From Sulfurovum sp. (GTDB taxonomy: Bacteria > Campylobacterota > Campylobacteria > Campylobacterales > Sulfurovaceae): a DNA stretch of 64,000 nt. The translations under genes were made by a program, and so were the position numbers. The notes under the pieces are model-generated. The model ran no database searches and had not been told where the DNA came from. It saw nothing but the letters and a program-made list of their open reading frames with translations. This document shows positions 1-7,853 of the stretch, piece by piece. How positions within the stretch are numbered: the stretch's first letter is position 1; each line of letters begins with the position of its first letter. Location of the stretch: positions 3,416 to 67,415 of the forward strand of contig NVUY01000009.1 of NCBI GenBank assembly GCA_002733215.1, written 5' to 3'.

Positions 1-373
1 AATGAATGTAAAGCCAAAGGGTCATAAAAAAGAGGATGATAAGTTTTAATATCAATAAATATGATCCGTAATCGTTGGCAGTAATGACACCTGCGGCACA
101 CATAGCTCCCGGAACCAACAAAGATAAAACATCAATGGTAAAGATGAAATATATGATTAAAATAAACTTCATGGCAAAAACAAAAAGGATAATAGTACTG
201 ACAAGATATGACTGTCTCTCTAAAGTAAACTGAACGGGAGTGAAACGCTCAAAATCCCATTTAAGTAAAATTTTGAACGATACGATAAAGGCTATGAGAA
301 GTAGGCTAAAAAGAGTCAACTCACTGAGGAGAAAGACTATGACCTGATTGGAGAGAAACACTTCATTCATCAT
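1..373 (-). CDS. Membrane protein of the NosL/ABC cluster (partial)
   Basis: The minus-strand frame stays open from an ATG at 373 (a second ATG follows at once) to the window edge, giving about 124 residues without a stop. At least three hydrophobic stretches alternate with short charged loops, so it is an integral inner-membrane protein whose C-terminus lies outside the window. Its start overlaps the end of the ABC ATPase gene by 11 bases, so it is probably co-transcribed with the NosL/ABC genes upstream of it. I do not recognise the family; the context suggests a further component of a copper or lipoprotein export system. Confidence 0.6.
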   Translation of the reverse strand, partial: MMNEVFLSNQVIVFLLSELTLFSLLLIAFIVSFKILLKWDFERFTPVQFTLERQSYLVSTIILFVFAMKFILIIYFIFTIDVLSLLVPGAMCAAGVITANDYGSYLLILKLIILFFMTLWLYIH

Positions 374-1049
374 CGTAACTTGAAACTATTTTTCCATCTG
401 CCATAGGTATGATGGTACTTTTAAAATCCAAGTGCTCAAATAAAGGGTCATGTGTAGCGATCACGATCGTCTTGCCCAGTCTGTTCAATTCTTTTATACT
501 CTCTATAAATAAAAGGGAATTGTCTCTGTCAAGATTTGCTGTGGGTTCATCACATAAAATGATGTCTGGATCTGCTACCAGAGCTCTGGCTATGGCTGTA
601 CGCTGCTGCTCCCCACCTGACAATCTACCAGCCTGAATCTCTTTTTTATGGCTGATATGGGCAAGACTTAGTGCCCTATCTACTTTTTTCTGTATCTCTT
701 TCATCTTTAAACCGGAAGGGATGAGTGGGATAGTCACATTTTCATGGACTGTGAGATGTTCAAAAAGGTTGAAATGCTGAAAGATCATACCTATCTTTTT
801 GGCACGAAGTTCAGAAGCAAAAAGATCTGGCAGTTTTGAGATAGGCTCACCGTCTATAAGCACTTTACCCGAAGAGGGTTTGTCAAGTCCTGCTATGAGA
901 GAAAGCAGGGTGGTTTTACCGCTGCCACTTACCCCTTTTAAGACTATACATTCTCCTTCCTTTATATTCAAATTAATATTTTTAAGTACTGGCACTTCAT
1001 TGTCATCATGGTGAAATGTTCTATAAAGGTTTTCAATTTTTATCATCAT
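363..1049 (-). CDS. ABC transporter ATP-binding protein, LolD/MacB type
   Basis: This is a 228-residue cytoplasmic ATPase of an ABC exporter. Walker A (GVSGSGKT) is near residues 39-46, the signature LSGGEQQR near 143, and Walker B runs into the DEPTANLD motif, with a switch histidine in ATHD. The size and the DEPTANLD motif are typical of the LolD/MacB/FtsE group, which works with FtsX-type permeases. The start overlaps the upstream permease gene by 4 bases, which indicates translational coupling. With two NosL-like genes at the head of the operon, it probably serves periplasmic copper-protein assembly; that role is inferred. Confidence 0.9.
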   Translation of the reverse strand: MMIKIENLYRTFHHDDNEVPVLKNINLNIKEGECIVLKGVSGSGKTTLLSLIAGLDKPSSGKVLIDGEPISKLPDLFASELRAKKIGMIFQHFNLFEHLTVHENVTIPLIPSGLKMKEIQKKVDRALSLAHISHKKEIQAGRLSGGEQQRTAIARALVADPDIILCDEPTANLDRDNSLLFIESIKELNRLGKTIVIATHDPLFEHLDFKSTIIPMADGKIVSSYDDE

Positions 1050-2224
1050 AACATAGCCTCTTTGGGGTCAGTGACCGAGACTTTCCATACGGGTATTAAC
1101 ACAGAAGCGATGAAAGGCAAAGCATAGATGAGGAAAATGCTGCTCAGTACTGAAAAATCAAGCACAGGTAGAAAACCTACAATATTATGCAAATTCTTTC
1201 CGCCTAAAAAGATCTCTCTTAGTATAGGTGCTCCAAGTACAAACACATAGAAATAAGCAAGAAGTACACCCAAAATATAGGAGACCGAGACCACAACGAT
1301 CGTTTCCGTAAATTTATATCTTAACACAGCGTTAATACTCCATCCCAAGGCTCTGAGTAAACCTATGTGACGTCTTTCACTAGAGTAGACCATACTGTAG
1401 CGTTGATAGAGTATCAGGGAAAAAGTAGCAAGCAGGATCAAGAAGAGTATGAGGAATACCCCGCCTTTATAGTTGTAGAGATTTGCATATGATCTTTGTA
1501 CCTCTTTTTTGTTGACCACATGAAGGTCATAATGCAAGGCAGAGAGTTTATCTGTCATCATATCCCACTCATCTGTGTTGGGAACGTTAAATAGTATATC
1601 TGTAACTTCTTCTTCATCGTAGCCCAGGATCTTACGTGCCAGATCAAGAGGAAGGATTATCATATCGTTGCTTATAAGATTTGTCTGTGAAGGGAGGGTT
1701 TTGAAAAATTTTACGTTTTCAAATTGACCTTTTGGGGTTAAAAAATTATAGGAACCTTTATAAAAGTGTGCATTAAGATACTCTTTCACGCCTTGACCTA
1801 CGAACATTTGCTTGCCTTCAAAGAAAGCTTTAATATCTGTTGTTTCTATGAGAGCCTGAAGGTTTTTATGGCTTTGCTCTTCCATGAAATCTACACCTAC
1901 TAGTAGAAATGACTTTCCCTTAGGTTCAAAAAAATAGCGCCCGTAGACTCTGGGTGTCACCTGACTCACACCATAGATCTCCAATAATTCATCACCCCAA
2001 GCCATGGGAGTAGGGATGGCAGTGCCTCCCAATGTCCGTGAAACTACAAAATCTGGCTGTACTTTTAACGTCTCTTCCAAAGAATAACGTATGGAAGAAG
2101 AGATGAACAGTACAGAAGAGAGTAAAAAAACGATCATCATAGAGATCAAAATGACAGAGAGATGTTTACTTCTCTCTTTGACAAGCTGCAGGGTGAGAAA
2201 GTGCCAAAATGCATTAGCGTTCAT
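1046..2224 (-). CDS. ABC transporter permease, FtsX/MacB family
   Basis: The 392-residue protein has the FtsX/MacB layout: one N-terminal membrane segment (about residues 20-45), a large periplasmic domain (about 50-245) and three C-terminal membrane segments. The region after the second segment contains SSERRHIGLLRALGWS, the cytoplasmic coupling motif typical of these permeases. It is the membrane partner of the LolD-type ATPase immediately downstream. Such exporters move lipoproteins or drive periplasmic work rather than import solutes. Its gene overlaps the small upstream gene by 11 bases, so all members of the cluster are probably made from one transcript. Confidence 0.88.
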   Translation of the reverse strand: MNANAFWHFLTLQLVKERSKHLSVILISMMIVFLLSSVLFISSSIRYSLEETLKVQPDFVVSRTLGGTAIPTPMAWGDELLEIYGVSQVTPRVYGRYFFEPKGKSFLLVGVDFMEEQSHKNLQALIETTDIKAFFEGKQMFVGQGVKEYLNAHFYKGSYNFLTPKGQFENVKFFKTLPSQTNLISNDMIILPLDLARKILGYDEEEVTDILFNVPNTDEWDMMTDKLSALHYDLHVVNKKEVQRSYANLYNYKGGVFLILFLILLATFSLILYQRYSMVYSSERRHIGLLRALGWSINAVLRYKFTETIVVVSVSYILGVLLAYFYVFVLGAPILREIFLGGKNLHNIVGFLPVLDFSVLSSIFLIYALPFIASVLIPVWKVSVTDPKEAML

Positions 2225-2447
2225 AGAGAAAGTCCATTTTACCTAAAGTTGGCATTTCAGGGTAGGTTCTATTGAAAGAAGATTCATCATAGCTTAGGCT
2301 TAAAGAGAGGGAACTTATATGGGTCAGTGAAGTGATATTGAGCATAGACTCTGTGGTTTTTTTATGAGGGAAAAGTAAATAATGTGAGCCCATTACAAAG
2401 ACCATGAGTATCAACACCAATACAAAAGAGACAAAAGGTTTAATCAA
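2214..2447 (-). CDS. Small membrane-anchored protein of the NosL/ABC operon
   Basis: This 77-residue protein has one N-terminal membrane segment (about residues 5-27) and a serine-rich periplasmic tail of about 45 residues. It has no cysteine and I recognise no family. It lies between the NosL-like and permease genes, 15 bases after the former and overlapping the latter, so it is very likely a real operon member. A role as an accessory subunit or anchor of the exporter is only inferred from position. Confidence 0.6.
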   Translation of the reverse strand: MIKPFVSFVLVLILMVFVMGSHYLLFPHKKTTESMLNITSLTHISSLSLSLSYDESSFNRTYPEMPTLGKMDFLYER

Positions 2448-2462
2448 AAGAGCTCCTCTGGT

Positions 2463-3155
2463 TTAGTCAGAATATTCTATTCCGTCAAGCCCCATCACAA
2501 GCTTGGGAGTAATGTCATCAAAGAAGATGATCTTCTTACCTCTGTGGTCTCTCATAAAGTTTTGTGCTGCATCTTTTGTAAGAAAGGGGATGAGCTCATT
2601 ACCCATAGGACCAAAGACATCTGAACCTGTCACATAAAATGCTTTTTTTGCATCGATGGCTTTAAGTGTATAAAAGTCTGTGACTTCGATATTTGTTATT
2701 TTGCTTCTGTCATAGGGAAAGTCAATGTCAAAGATGTAAAACTTCATCATATCTTTTACACCGTCAAAGTAGTGAGTGTTAGCATTTTCTGTAATGAGTG
2801 AAGCCCATTTAGGGTACTTAGCCACAAACATCCCGCATACTGGACACTTCACTTCTTTAGGCACTTCCATTTGACCTTTTACATTAGCAAGTGCTTCTGA
2901 AGAACCAGCCATGAGAAAATAAGCTAAAGCTTCTTTATTGCGGCTGTTAAGAGCTACACAGGGATTAACTCTATCTAACTCTTGGAGTATGAGCTCAAGT
3001 TTTTTACTTTTGATCTGGGAGAGTTTATTTTCTTCACAGAGCTTTAATGCTACTTTCTCACCTTTTTGGACAAGCTTGGCATACTTGGAAGGAGAGATAC
3101 TTTCCGCATAAACCGAGCTTAGAAGTAAAAAAACAGCCAATAAGATCTCTCTCAC
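2463..3155 (-). CDS. NosL-like periplasmic copper-binding protein, helical N-terminal domain
   Basis: A signal peptide (residues 1 to about 17, ending SVYA) is followed by a helical segment with two isolated cysteines (LCEEN and NPCVAL, about 26 apart), then a NosL domain with the metal-binding motif CPVCGMFV near residue 103. NosL proteins bind Cu(I) and are linked to assembly of nitrous oxide reductase. The helical segment resembles the C-terminal part of the neighbouring NosL-like protein and looks like a cytochrome-c-like fold without a CXXCH motif. No nosZ lies in the window, so the copper client is unknown. The gene begins 9 bases after its neighbour ends. Confidence 0.75.
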   Translation of the reverse strand: MREILLAVFLLLSSVYAESISPSKYAKLVQKGEKVALKLCEENKLSQIKSKKLELILQELDRVNPCVALNSRNKEALAYFLMAGSSEALANVKGQMEVPKEVKCPVCGMFVAKYPKWASLITENANTHYFDGVKDMMKFYIFDIDFPYDRSKITNIEVTDFYTLKAIDAKKAFYVTGSDVFGPMGNELIPFLTKDAAQNFMRDHRGKKIIFFDDITPKLVMGLDGIEYSD

Positions 3156-3164
3156 ATTACTGCC

Positions 3165-3890
3165 TTACTTATTACGTGAATTCAAGTAAATAGAGATAGC
3201 TTGCAGCTGTTTCCCTTTAAGTTCGCCACAAGGTTTTTTAGCTGCTACATATGTTTTTGCATCTGCGATACTCTTAAACTCAGCATCAATAGGTGTACAG
3301 ATATTTGCATACATCATTTCACCTTTTTGAGCCATCATCGCTTGTTTTTTCTTCACCATAGCAGTCTCTTCAGCCAATGTGCTTTTTACCGAGTCTAAAA
3401 TAGCAGAGAATGTCATGATTTTTCCACCAAACTCTTTGGCAAATTTTTCAGCATCAGTTTTTTTACCAAAAGCATATTTACTGGTCATGCTCATAGTGCC
3501 GGCTTTAACGCTACCCACAACATACCATGCTTTGATGACATCTATAAATTTTAAAGTGCTATTATCAACCACTTTAATACTACTTACTTTCCCGCCATCA
3601 GCCATTGTTTCAGCCAAACAGTGGATAGAACAGTACTGTTCAGGTTTACCGTCAATATGTGCTGCATGGTTCGTCTTATAGAACATTGGAAGCGTCATCG
3701 CACATTTGGGACAATACATTTTGTTTTCACCCTCCTGGAGGATCACCGCTTTATCTGGAGAGACAGCTTGAAAACGTGTAGGCATTTTTTTGCCTATAGG
3801 TTCTTTTTTATCTTGTTTCATTTCCTCAGAAAAAGCATTTGAACTTAGCATCAGCAACACTGTAAGCAGTAATAACATTTTTTTCATCAT
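3165..3890 (-). CDS. NosL-like periplasmic protein, helical C-terminal domain
   Basis: This 241-residue exported protein heads the operon. A signal peptide (about residues 1-21, ending NAFS) precedes a NosL-type region with YCPKCAMTL and a second cysteine pair in YCSIHC. The C-terminal 50 residues carry two cysteines (NICTP and KPCGEL) in a helical arrangement ending in AISIYLNSR, like a cytochrome c helix pair without the haem motif. Two adjacent ATGs are possible starts; the second (3887) is better spaced from the AGGA at 3894-3897. It probably binds copper with the next gene product; the client protein is not visible here. Confidence 0.7.
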   Translation of the reverse strand: MMKKMLLLLTVLLMLSSNAFSEEMKQDKKEPIGKKMPTRFQAVSPDKAVILQEGENKMYCPKCAMTLPMFYKTNHAAHIDGKPEQYCSIHCLAETMADGGKVSSIKVVDNSTLKFIDVIKAWYVVGSVKAGTMSMTSKYAFGKKTDAEKFAKEFGGKIMTFSAILDSVKSTLAEETAMVKKKQAMMAQKGEMMYANICTPIDAEFKSIADAKTYVAAKKPCGELKGKQLQAISIYLNSRNK

Positions 3891-3911
3891 ACATCCTAAT
3901 AATTTTATTGC

Positions 3912-3917
3912 ATTATA
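3912..3917 (-). promoter_or_regulatory. -10 element of the NosL/ABC operon
   Basis: On the minus strand a perfect TATAAT lies 22 bases upstream of the first start codon, followed by an AGGA ribosome binding site. No clear -35 is present, which is common in Campylobacterota sigma-70 promoters. Confidence 0.5.
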
Positions 3918-3976
3918 GTATAGTTTTTATGTTAAATTTGTGTTAATAATGTTGAAAAAATATTAAATATAAGGAT

Positions 3977-4003
3977 CATTCCCATGCGAAGCATGGAAAC
4001 GAG
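3977..4003. repeat. REP-like palindrome, copy 1
   Basis: CATTCCCATGC - GAA - GCATGG - AAACGAG forms a hairpin with a six-base perfect core. The outer bases match a family (CTCGTTCCCA...TGGGAACGAG) seen again at 28947-28971 and 39261-39289. It lies between the end of sdhE and the promoter of the NosL operon. Confidence 0.6.
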
Positions 4004-4019
4004 TAAGAAAAGGAAGTCT

Positions 4020-4916
4020 TTACGAAGCTTCTGTATAAAGGTGTTTTGCTTTTTGAACGTGGAAGTTGAGTCCTATCTCTTTTTCTGTACATCCAAGTGC
4101 AAGCGCAACCATTTGTGGCATGTGCAGTACCGGAAGTTCTACATCACGTCCCATGACTTTAGCGATGCTGTCCTGGTAAGTGTCCATTTTGAGATGACAG
4201 AGTGGACATGGGGTTACCATAAGGTCTGCATTGTTATCTATGGCATCCAGCAGGGCATTTCCTGCGAGTACTTCAGAAGTGTGATTGGCCTGAAGCTCTA
4301 CGTGGAAACCACAACATTTGTTTTTACTTTCATAATCCACAGGGTTACCTTCAAGTGCAGAGATAAGGTTATCGAGTGAAGTAGGGTTGTATGGGTTTTC
4401 ACGCCCATTTGCATCTTCATGTAACTCAGATGGTCTGATGTTGTGACAGCCATAAAATGGTGCAATGTTCAGGTGACTTAGCGGCACTTCAACTTTGTCT
4501 TTAATATTTTCTAATCCATATTCATCTATAAGTGTATAAAGGAAATGTTTTATTTCTGATGTTCCTTTGTATTCCAGTCCTACTTCTGCCAGTTTTTCGT
4601 TCACACGGGCTTTAAGTTCAGGGTCTTTGTCTAAGGCATGTTTGGTCATGGCAGAATTCAACTGACAGGTATTACAAATAGTGATCATCGTAAGCCCTAA
4701 CTTTTCTGCGTAACAGATGTTACGCGCATTTAGAACGTGTGCTAAAAACTCATCAAAATCTTGTAGGTGAGAAGCTCCACAACATGATGCTTCTTCCAAG
4801 ATAGTGATCTTGATTCCTAACTTATCAGCTACAGCAAGCGTAGATGAAAGTAACTCAGGGGTAGACTGCTTAGCCGTACATCCTGTAAATAATGCATAGT
4901 GTAATTGTTCGCTCAT
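4020..4916 (-). CDS. sdhE: Succinate:quinone reductase type E, HdrB-like CCG subunit
   Basis: The 298-residue protein has two CCG domains: CCG motifs at ASCCGASH (residues 45-47) and NKCCGFHVE, plus TGCTAK, CNTC and TPCPLCHL cysteines. These domains bind an unusual [4Fe-4S] cluster in heterodisulfide reductase HdrB and replace the haem-b membrane anchor in type E succinate dehydrogenases (SdhABE) and in MfrABE. The start at 4916 is supported by AAGGAGAAAAAG just upstream; an in-frame ATG at 5039 lies inside sdhB and is rejected. The gene follows sdhB by 10 bases and delivers electrons between SdhB and the quinone pool. Confidence 0.88.
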   Translation of the reverse strand: MSEQLHYALFTGCTAKQSTPELLSSTLAVADKLGIKITILEEASCCGASHLQDFDEFLAHVLNARNICYAEKLGLTMITICNTCQLNSAMTKHALDKDPELKARVNEKLAEVGLEYKGTSEIKHFLYTLIDEYGLENIKDKVEVPLSHLNIAPFYGCHNIRPSELHEDANGRENPYNPTSLDNLISALEGNPVDYESKNKCCGFHVELQANHTSEVLAGNALLDAIDNNADLMVTPCPLCHLKMDTYQDSIAKVMGRDVELPVLHMPQMVALALGCTEKEIGLNFHVQKAKHLYTEAS

Positions 4917-4926
4917 CTTTTTCTCC

Positions 4927-5931
4927 TTACAGCTTGTTTGTTTGTGAAATTTCGATAAGTTTTTGTACTTCATCGAGATTTTTAATTTTTGGAATAGAGT
5001 TGATAAATGGTATTCCTGAATGCCAGTGGATCTTTCCAACCATAAACATCTTTCTAGCAGTATTTAAGTGCTTATACATACCTAAATAACCCTCAGAGTA
5101 GGTTACGATATCTGCTTCATCCAGGAAACCGGTTTTCTTCATACCTCTGAGGAAACCTTCTGCGTGACGTGTTGCTACATTTGACTCTGCAATACCACGA
5201 ACAAACTGCAGGTTATGAAGTTTACCGATCTTACCTATAGGGTCTATGTCTTTCGGACAGGCTTCTGCACACTCAAAACATTTGACACAGTCCCAAACAC
5301 CTGAACCCATTTCAGCTGTAATTTCAAGTCTCTCGTCACCGGCAGTATCTCTTGTGTCTACCGTAAATCTATAGGCAGCGTTAAGAGCAGCCGGTCCAAG
5401 GAAGGCATCGTTCACTTCCAAAGCAGGACAAGAGTAGTGACAGGCACCACATTGTATACAAAGATCAGAGTCTAAGAAGTTGTTAAATTCTGCGATACTT
5501 TGTTTGCTCGCATGCTCTGGACGTGCTTCAATATCTGCGACTACATAAGGTTTTACCGCTGCATGTTTTTCCCAAAAGTCTGACTTATCGATGATCAGAT
5601 CTTTAATCGCCCGCTTTTTGCTGGATGGCTCTAAAGTGATGTCATTGTCAAAAAGGTCAAGAAGTTCAATGGCATTTTGTTTACATGCAAGAACCGCTTT
5701 TCCGTTTACTTTGATCGCACATGCCCCACAGATACCATGTCTACAGGAACGTCTGTAAGAAAAACTTCCATCATGCTCCCATTTTATACGGTTCATAAGG
5801 TCAAGGATCAGCTCATCTTTTCCTACTTCCATCTCATACTGTTTTGTATAGGGAAGGTAATCAGTCTCAGCATTAAATCTAAATGCCTTTATAGTTACTT
5901 TTCTAGTATCTTTCATTTCTGTTGTACTCAT
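4927..5931 (-). CDS. sdhB: Succinate dehydrogenase/fumarate reductase iron-sulfur subunit
   Basis: At 334 residues this is the electron-transfer subunit. The [2Fe-2S] ligands are C63, C68, C71 and C83; a CxxCxxCxxxCP set starts at C158 and a second at C215 (CVKCFECAEACP). The full four-cysteine second set suggests a second [4Fe-4S] rather than [3Fe-4S] cluster, as described for type E enzymes. The start is taken at the second of two adjacent ATGs (5931) because AAGGAGG lies five bases before it. The C-terminal tail is longer than in classical SdhB. It sits between sdhA and sdhE with 10-base gaps. Confidence 0.92.
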   Translation of the reverse strand: MSTTEMKDTRKVTIKAFRFNAETDYLPYTKQYEMEVGKDELILDLMNRIKWEHDGSFSYRRSCRHGICGACAIKVNGKAVLACKQNAIELLDLFDNDITLEPSSKKRAIKDLIIDKSDFWEKHAAVKPYVVADIEARPEHASKQSIAEFNNFLDSDLCIQCGACHYSCPALEVNDAFLGPAALNAAYRFTVDTRDTAGDERLEITAEMGSGVWDCVKCFECAEACPKDIDPIGKIGKLHNLQFVRGIAESNVATRHAEGFLRGMKKTGFLDEADIVTYSEGYLGMYKHLNTARKMFMVGKIHWHSGIPFINSIPKIKNLDEVQKLIEISQTNKL

Positions 5932-5941
5932 CATAACCTCC

Positions 5942-7669
5942 TTAATATGTTCTTTCTTTAGGCTCAAACTTGCCAAGCACCACTTTACCCCAATCATGGG
6001 TCATATTGAAATCTTTATCCATGTATGCATAGGTATGTTTGAGGAAGTTTTCATCATCTCTGGTTGGGAAATCTTCACGGAAGTGACCACCACGGCTCTC
6101 TTCACGGTTAAGTGCACCATCTACAATAAACTTAGAGAACTCCAACATATGACCAAGCTCGATAGCTTCTTGCAAGTCTGTGTTAAATACATTTGATTTA
6201 TCATCGATACGGATGTGGTTAAAACGTCCCAGTAAGTCATTAATGAGTGCTAATTGCTCTTCCAAAGACTCTTTCGTTCTAAATACACCAGCATTTTTAG
6301 TCATACCTATTTGAAGTTCTTCTCTGAGTTTCGGTACAGACTCACACCCGTTAGATGTTTTGATCTTTTCCATCTCAGCTATCATTATGTCTGCATCAGC
6401 AGCTCTTGCTTTACGAAGTTCAATTCCTTCATCAAGCTTTTTAACCATGTTCTCACCAGCATGTCGACCAAAAAACAGGGCTTCAAGTAGTGAGTTGGCT
6501 CCTAAACGGTTGGCACCATGCACAGATACACAAGAACACTCACCCGCTGCGTAGAAACCTTCTGTAAGTTCTGTTGGAGACTTACGTACTTCACAGTTAA
6601 TGTTTGTAGGAATTCCACCCATAGAGTAGTGTGCTGTAGCAGAAATGTGTATAGGCTCTTTTAACATATCTTGACCCTGGAACGCGATGGCAAGTTCACG
6701 AAGTTCCGGAAGACGTGTTAAAATGATCTCCGGATCCAAGTGTGTAAGGTCGATGTTCACTGATTGACCGTCTTTACCGACACCTCTGCCCTGACGTACT
6801 TCTTCCATGATCGCTCTGGATACAACATCACGTGAAGCAAGTTCCATTGCATTAGGCGCATATTTTTCCATAAATCTCTCACCAAGTGAGTTAAGAAGAC
6901 GGCCACCTTCACCACGTGCCGCTTCTGAGATAAGTACACCTGAACCACCAAGACCACTCGGGTGAAACTGTACAAACTCCATGTCTTCAAGCGGAAGACC
7001 ATGACGTGCAACGATAGAAAGAGAATCACCGGTATTTGCATGTGCATTAGAGTTAAATCTAAATGCTCTACCATGTCCACCTGTTGCAAACATCGTTACT
7101 TTGGCATTGAAGATAGCTACTTCTGAATTTTTGATGTTATAAGCAACAACACCCGATACTTTACCGTCTTCATAGATAAGGTCACCCGCATACCACTCAT
7201 CAAATACTTCAATACCTGCACGGTCTGCCTGCTCGTAAATAGCTTGAAGTACTGCAAGACCTGTTCTGTCTTTTGCATAACATGCTCTAGGTTTGGATTG
7301 TCCACCAAAAGGACGAATGGCAATGTTTCCTTCTTCATCTCTGGAAAAAGTAGCTCCCATTCTCTCTACCCAGCGGACAGTCTCCGGTGCTTTGCTGCAC
7401 ATAAGCTCAACACAGTCCTGATCAGCCAGGTAATCAGAACCTTTAACGGTATCAAATTCATGAAGCTCAGTAGAGTCTCCCTCGCCAATTGCTGCATTGA
7501 TACCACCTTGTGCTGCCCCTGAGTGAGATCTTAGTGGATGAAGTTTTGTGATTACGGCTGTTTTCTTTCCCGCTTCGGTCAGCTCTTTTGCTGCTGCTAA
7601 ACCAGCAAGACCAGAACCAACGATGACTGCGTCATATTCGTAGATTTTAATATCTAAGTGTGTGCTCAT
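5942..7669 (-). CDS. sdhA: Succinate dehydrogenase/fumarate reductase flavoprotein subunit
   Basis: The 575-residue protein has the FAD fold (VIVGSGLAGLAAAKEL, residues 15-30), the likely FAD-attachment histidine in RSHSGAAQGG (H49), and active-site motifs RGEGGRLLNS and SATAHYSMGG. It interconverts succinate and fumarate. It has no twin-arginine signal, unlike the periplasmic MfrA of Wolinella, so this complex should face the cytoplasm and probably acts as a succinate:quinone oxidoreductase. AAGGA precedes the start and TATAAT lies 34 bases upstream. It is the first gene of sdhA-sdhB-sdhE. Confidence 0.93.
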   Translation of the reverse strand: MSTHLDIKIYEYDAVIVGSGLAGLAAAKELTEAGKKTAVITKLHPLRSHSGAAQGGINAAIGEGDSTELHEFDTVKGSDYLADQDCVELMCSKAPETVRWVERMGATFSRDEEGNIAIRPFGGQSKPRACYAKDRTGLAVLQAIYEQADRAGIEVFDEWYAGDLIYEDGKVSGVVAYNIKNSEVAIFNAKVTMFATGGHGRAFRFNSNAHANTGDSLSIVARHGLPLEDMEFVQFHPSGLGGSGVLISEAARGEGGRLLNSLGERFMEKYAPNAMELASRDVVSRAIMEEVRQGRGVGKDGQSVNIDLTHLDPEIILTRLPELRELAIAFQGQDMLKEPIHISATAHYSMGGIPTNINCEVRKSPTELTEGFYAAGECSCVSVHGANRLGANSLLEALFFGRHAGENMVKKLDEGIELRKARAADADIMIAEMEKIKTSNGCESVPKLREELQIGMTKNAGVFRTKESLEEQLALINDLLGRFNHIRIDDKSNVFNTDLQEAIELGHMLEFSKFIVDGALNREESRGGHFREDFPTRDDENFLKHTYAYMDKDFNMTHDWGKVVLGKFEPKERTY

Positions 7670-7702
7670 AGTAAGTATATCCTTTTAGTACATAATGCTC
7701 TT

Positions 7703-7708
7703 ATTATA
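7703..7708 (-). promoter_or_regulatory. -10 element of sdhABE
   Basis: A perfect TATAAT on the minus strand lies 33 bases before the sdhA start codon, with AAGGA as the ribosome binding site in between. The -35 region is AT-rich and not consensus. Confidence 0.5.
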
Positions 7709-7808
7709 TCTATTAAGTATTAAAATTTGTTATAAAGGGGGAGGGTTTTGCTGAAGATTTTTGAGAATGTTACGATAGGTTTTAGATCTATTTGAAATTG
7801 CTTTTTCT

Positions 7809-7838
7809 GTTATCTTCAACAACAAGTACGAAGATAAC
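7809..7838. other. Inverted repeat between the SdhB/SdhE-like gene and sdhA
   Basis: GTTATCTTC and GAAGATAAC form a perfect nine-base stem around a 12-base loop. It lies 16 bases after the end of the 7854-8921 gene and 100 bases upstream of the sdhA -10. No T-run follows on the minus strand, so it is either a weak terminator or a binding site for a regulator of sdhABE. Confidence 0.4.
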
Positions 7839-7853
7839 ATCTTTATGTATAAA

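Noticed and set aside
4917-5039. N-terminal extension of sdhE to an ATG at 5039
   Set aside because: It overlaps the end of sdhB in another frame and lacks a ribosome binding site; the ATG at 4916 has AAGGAG and matches the family start.
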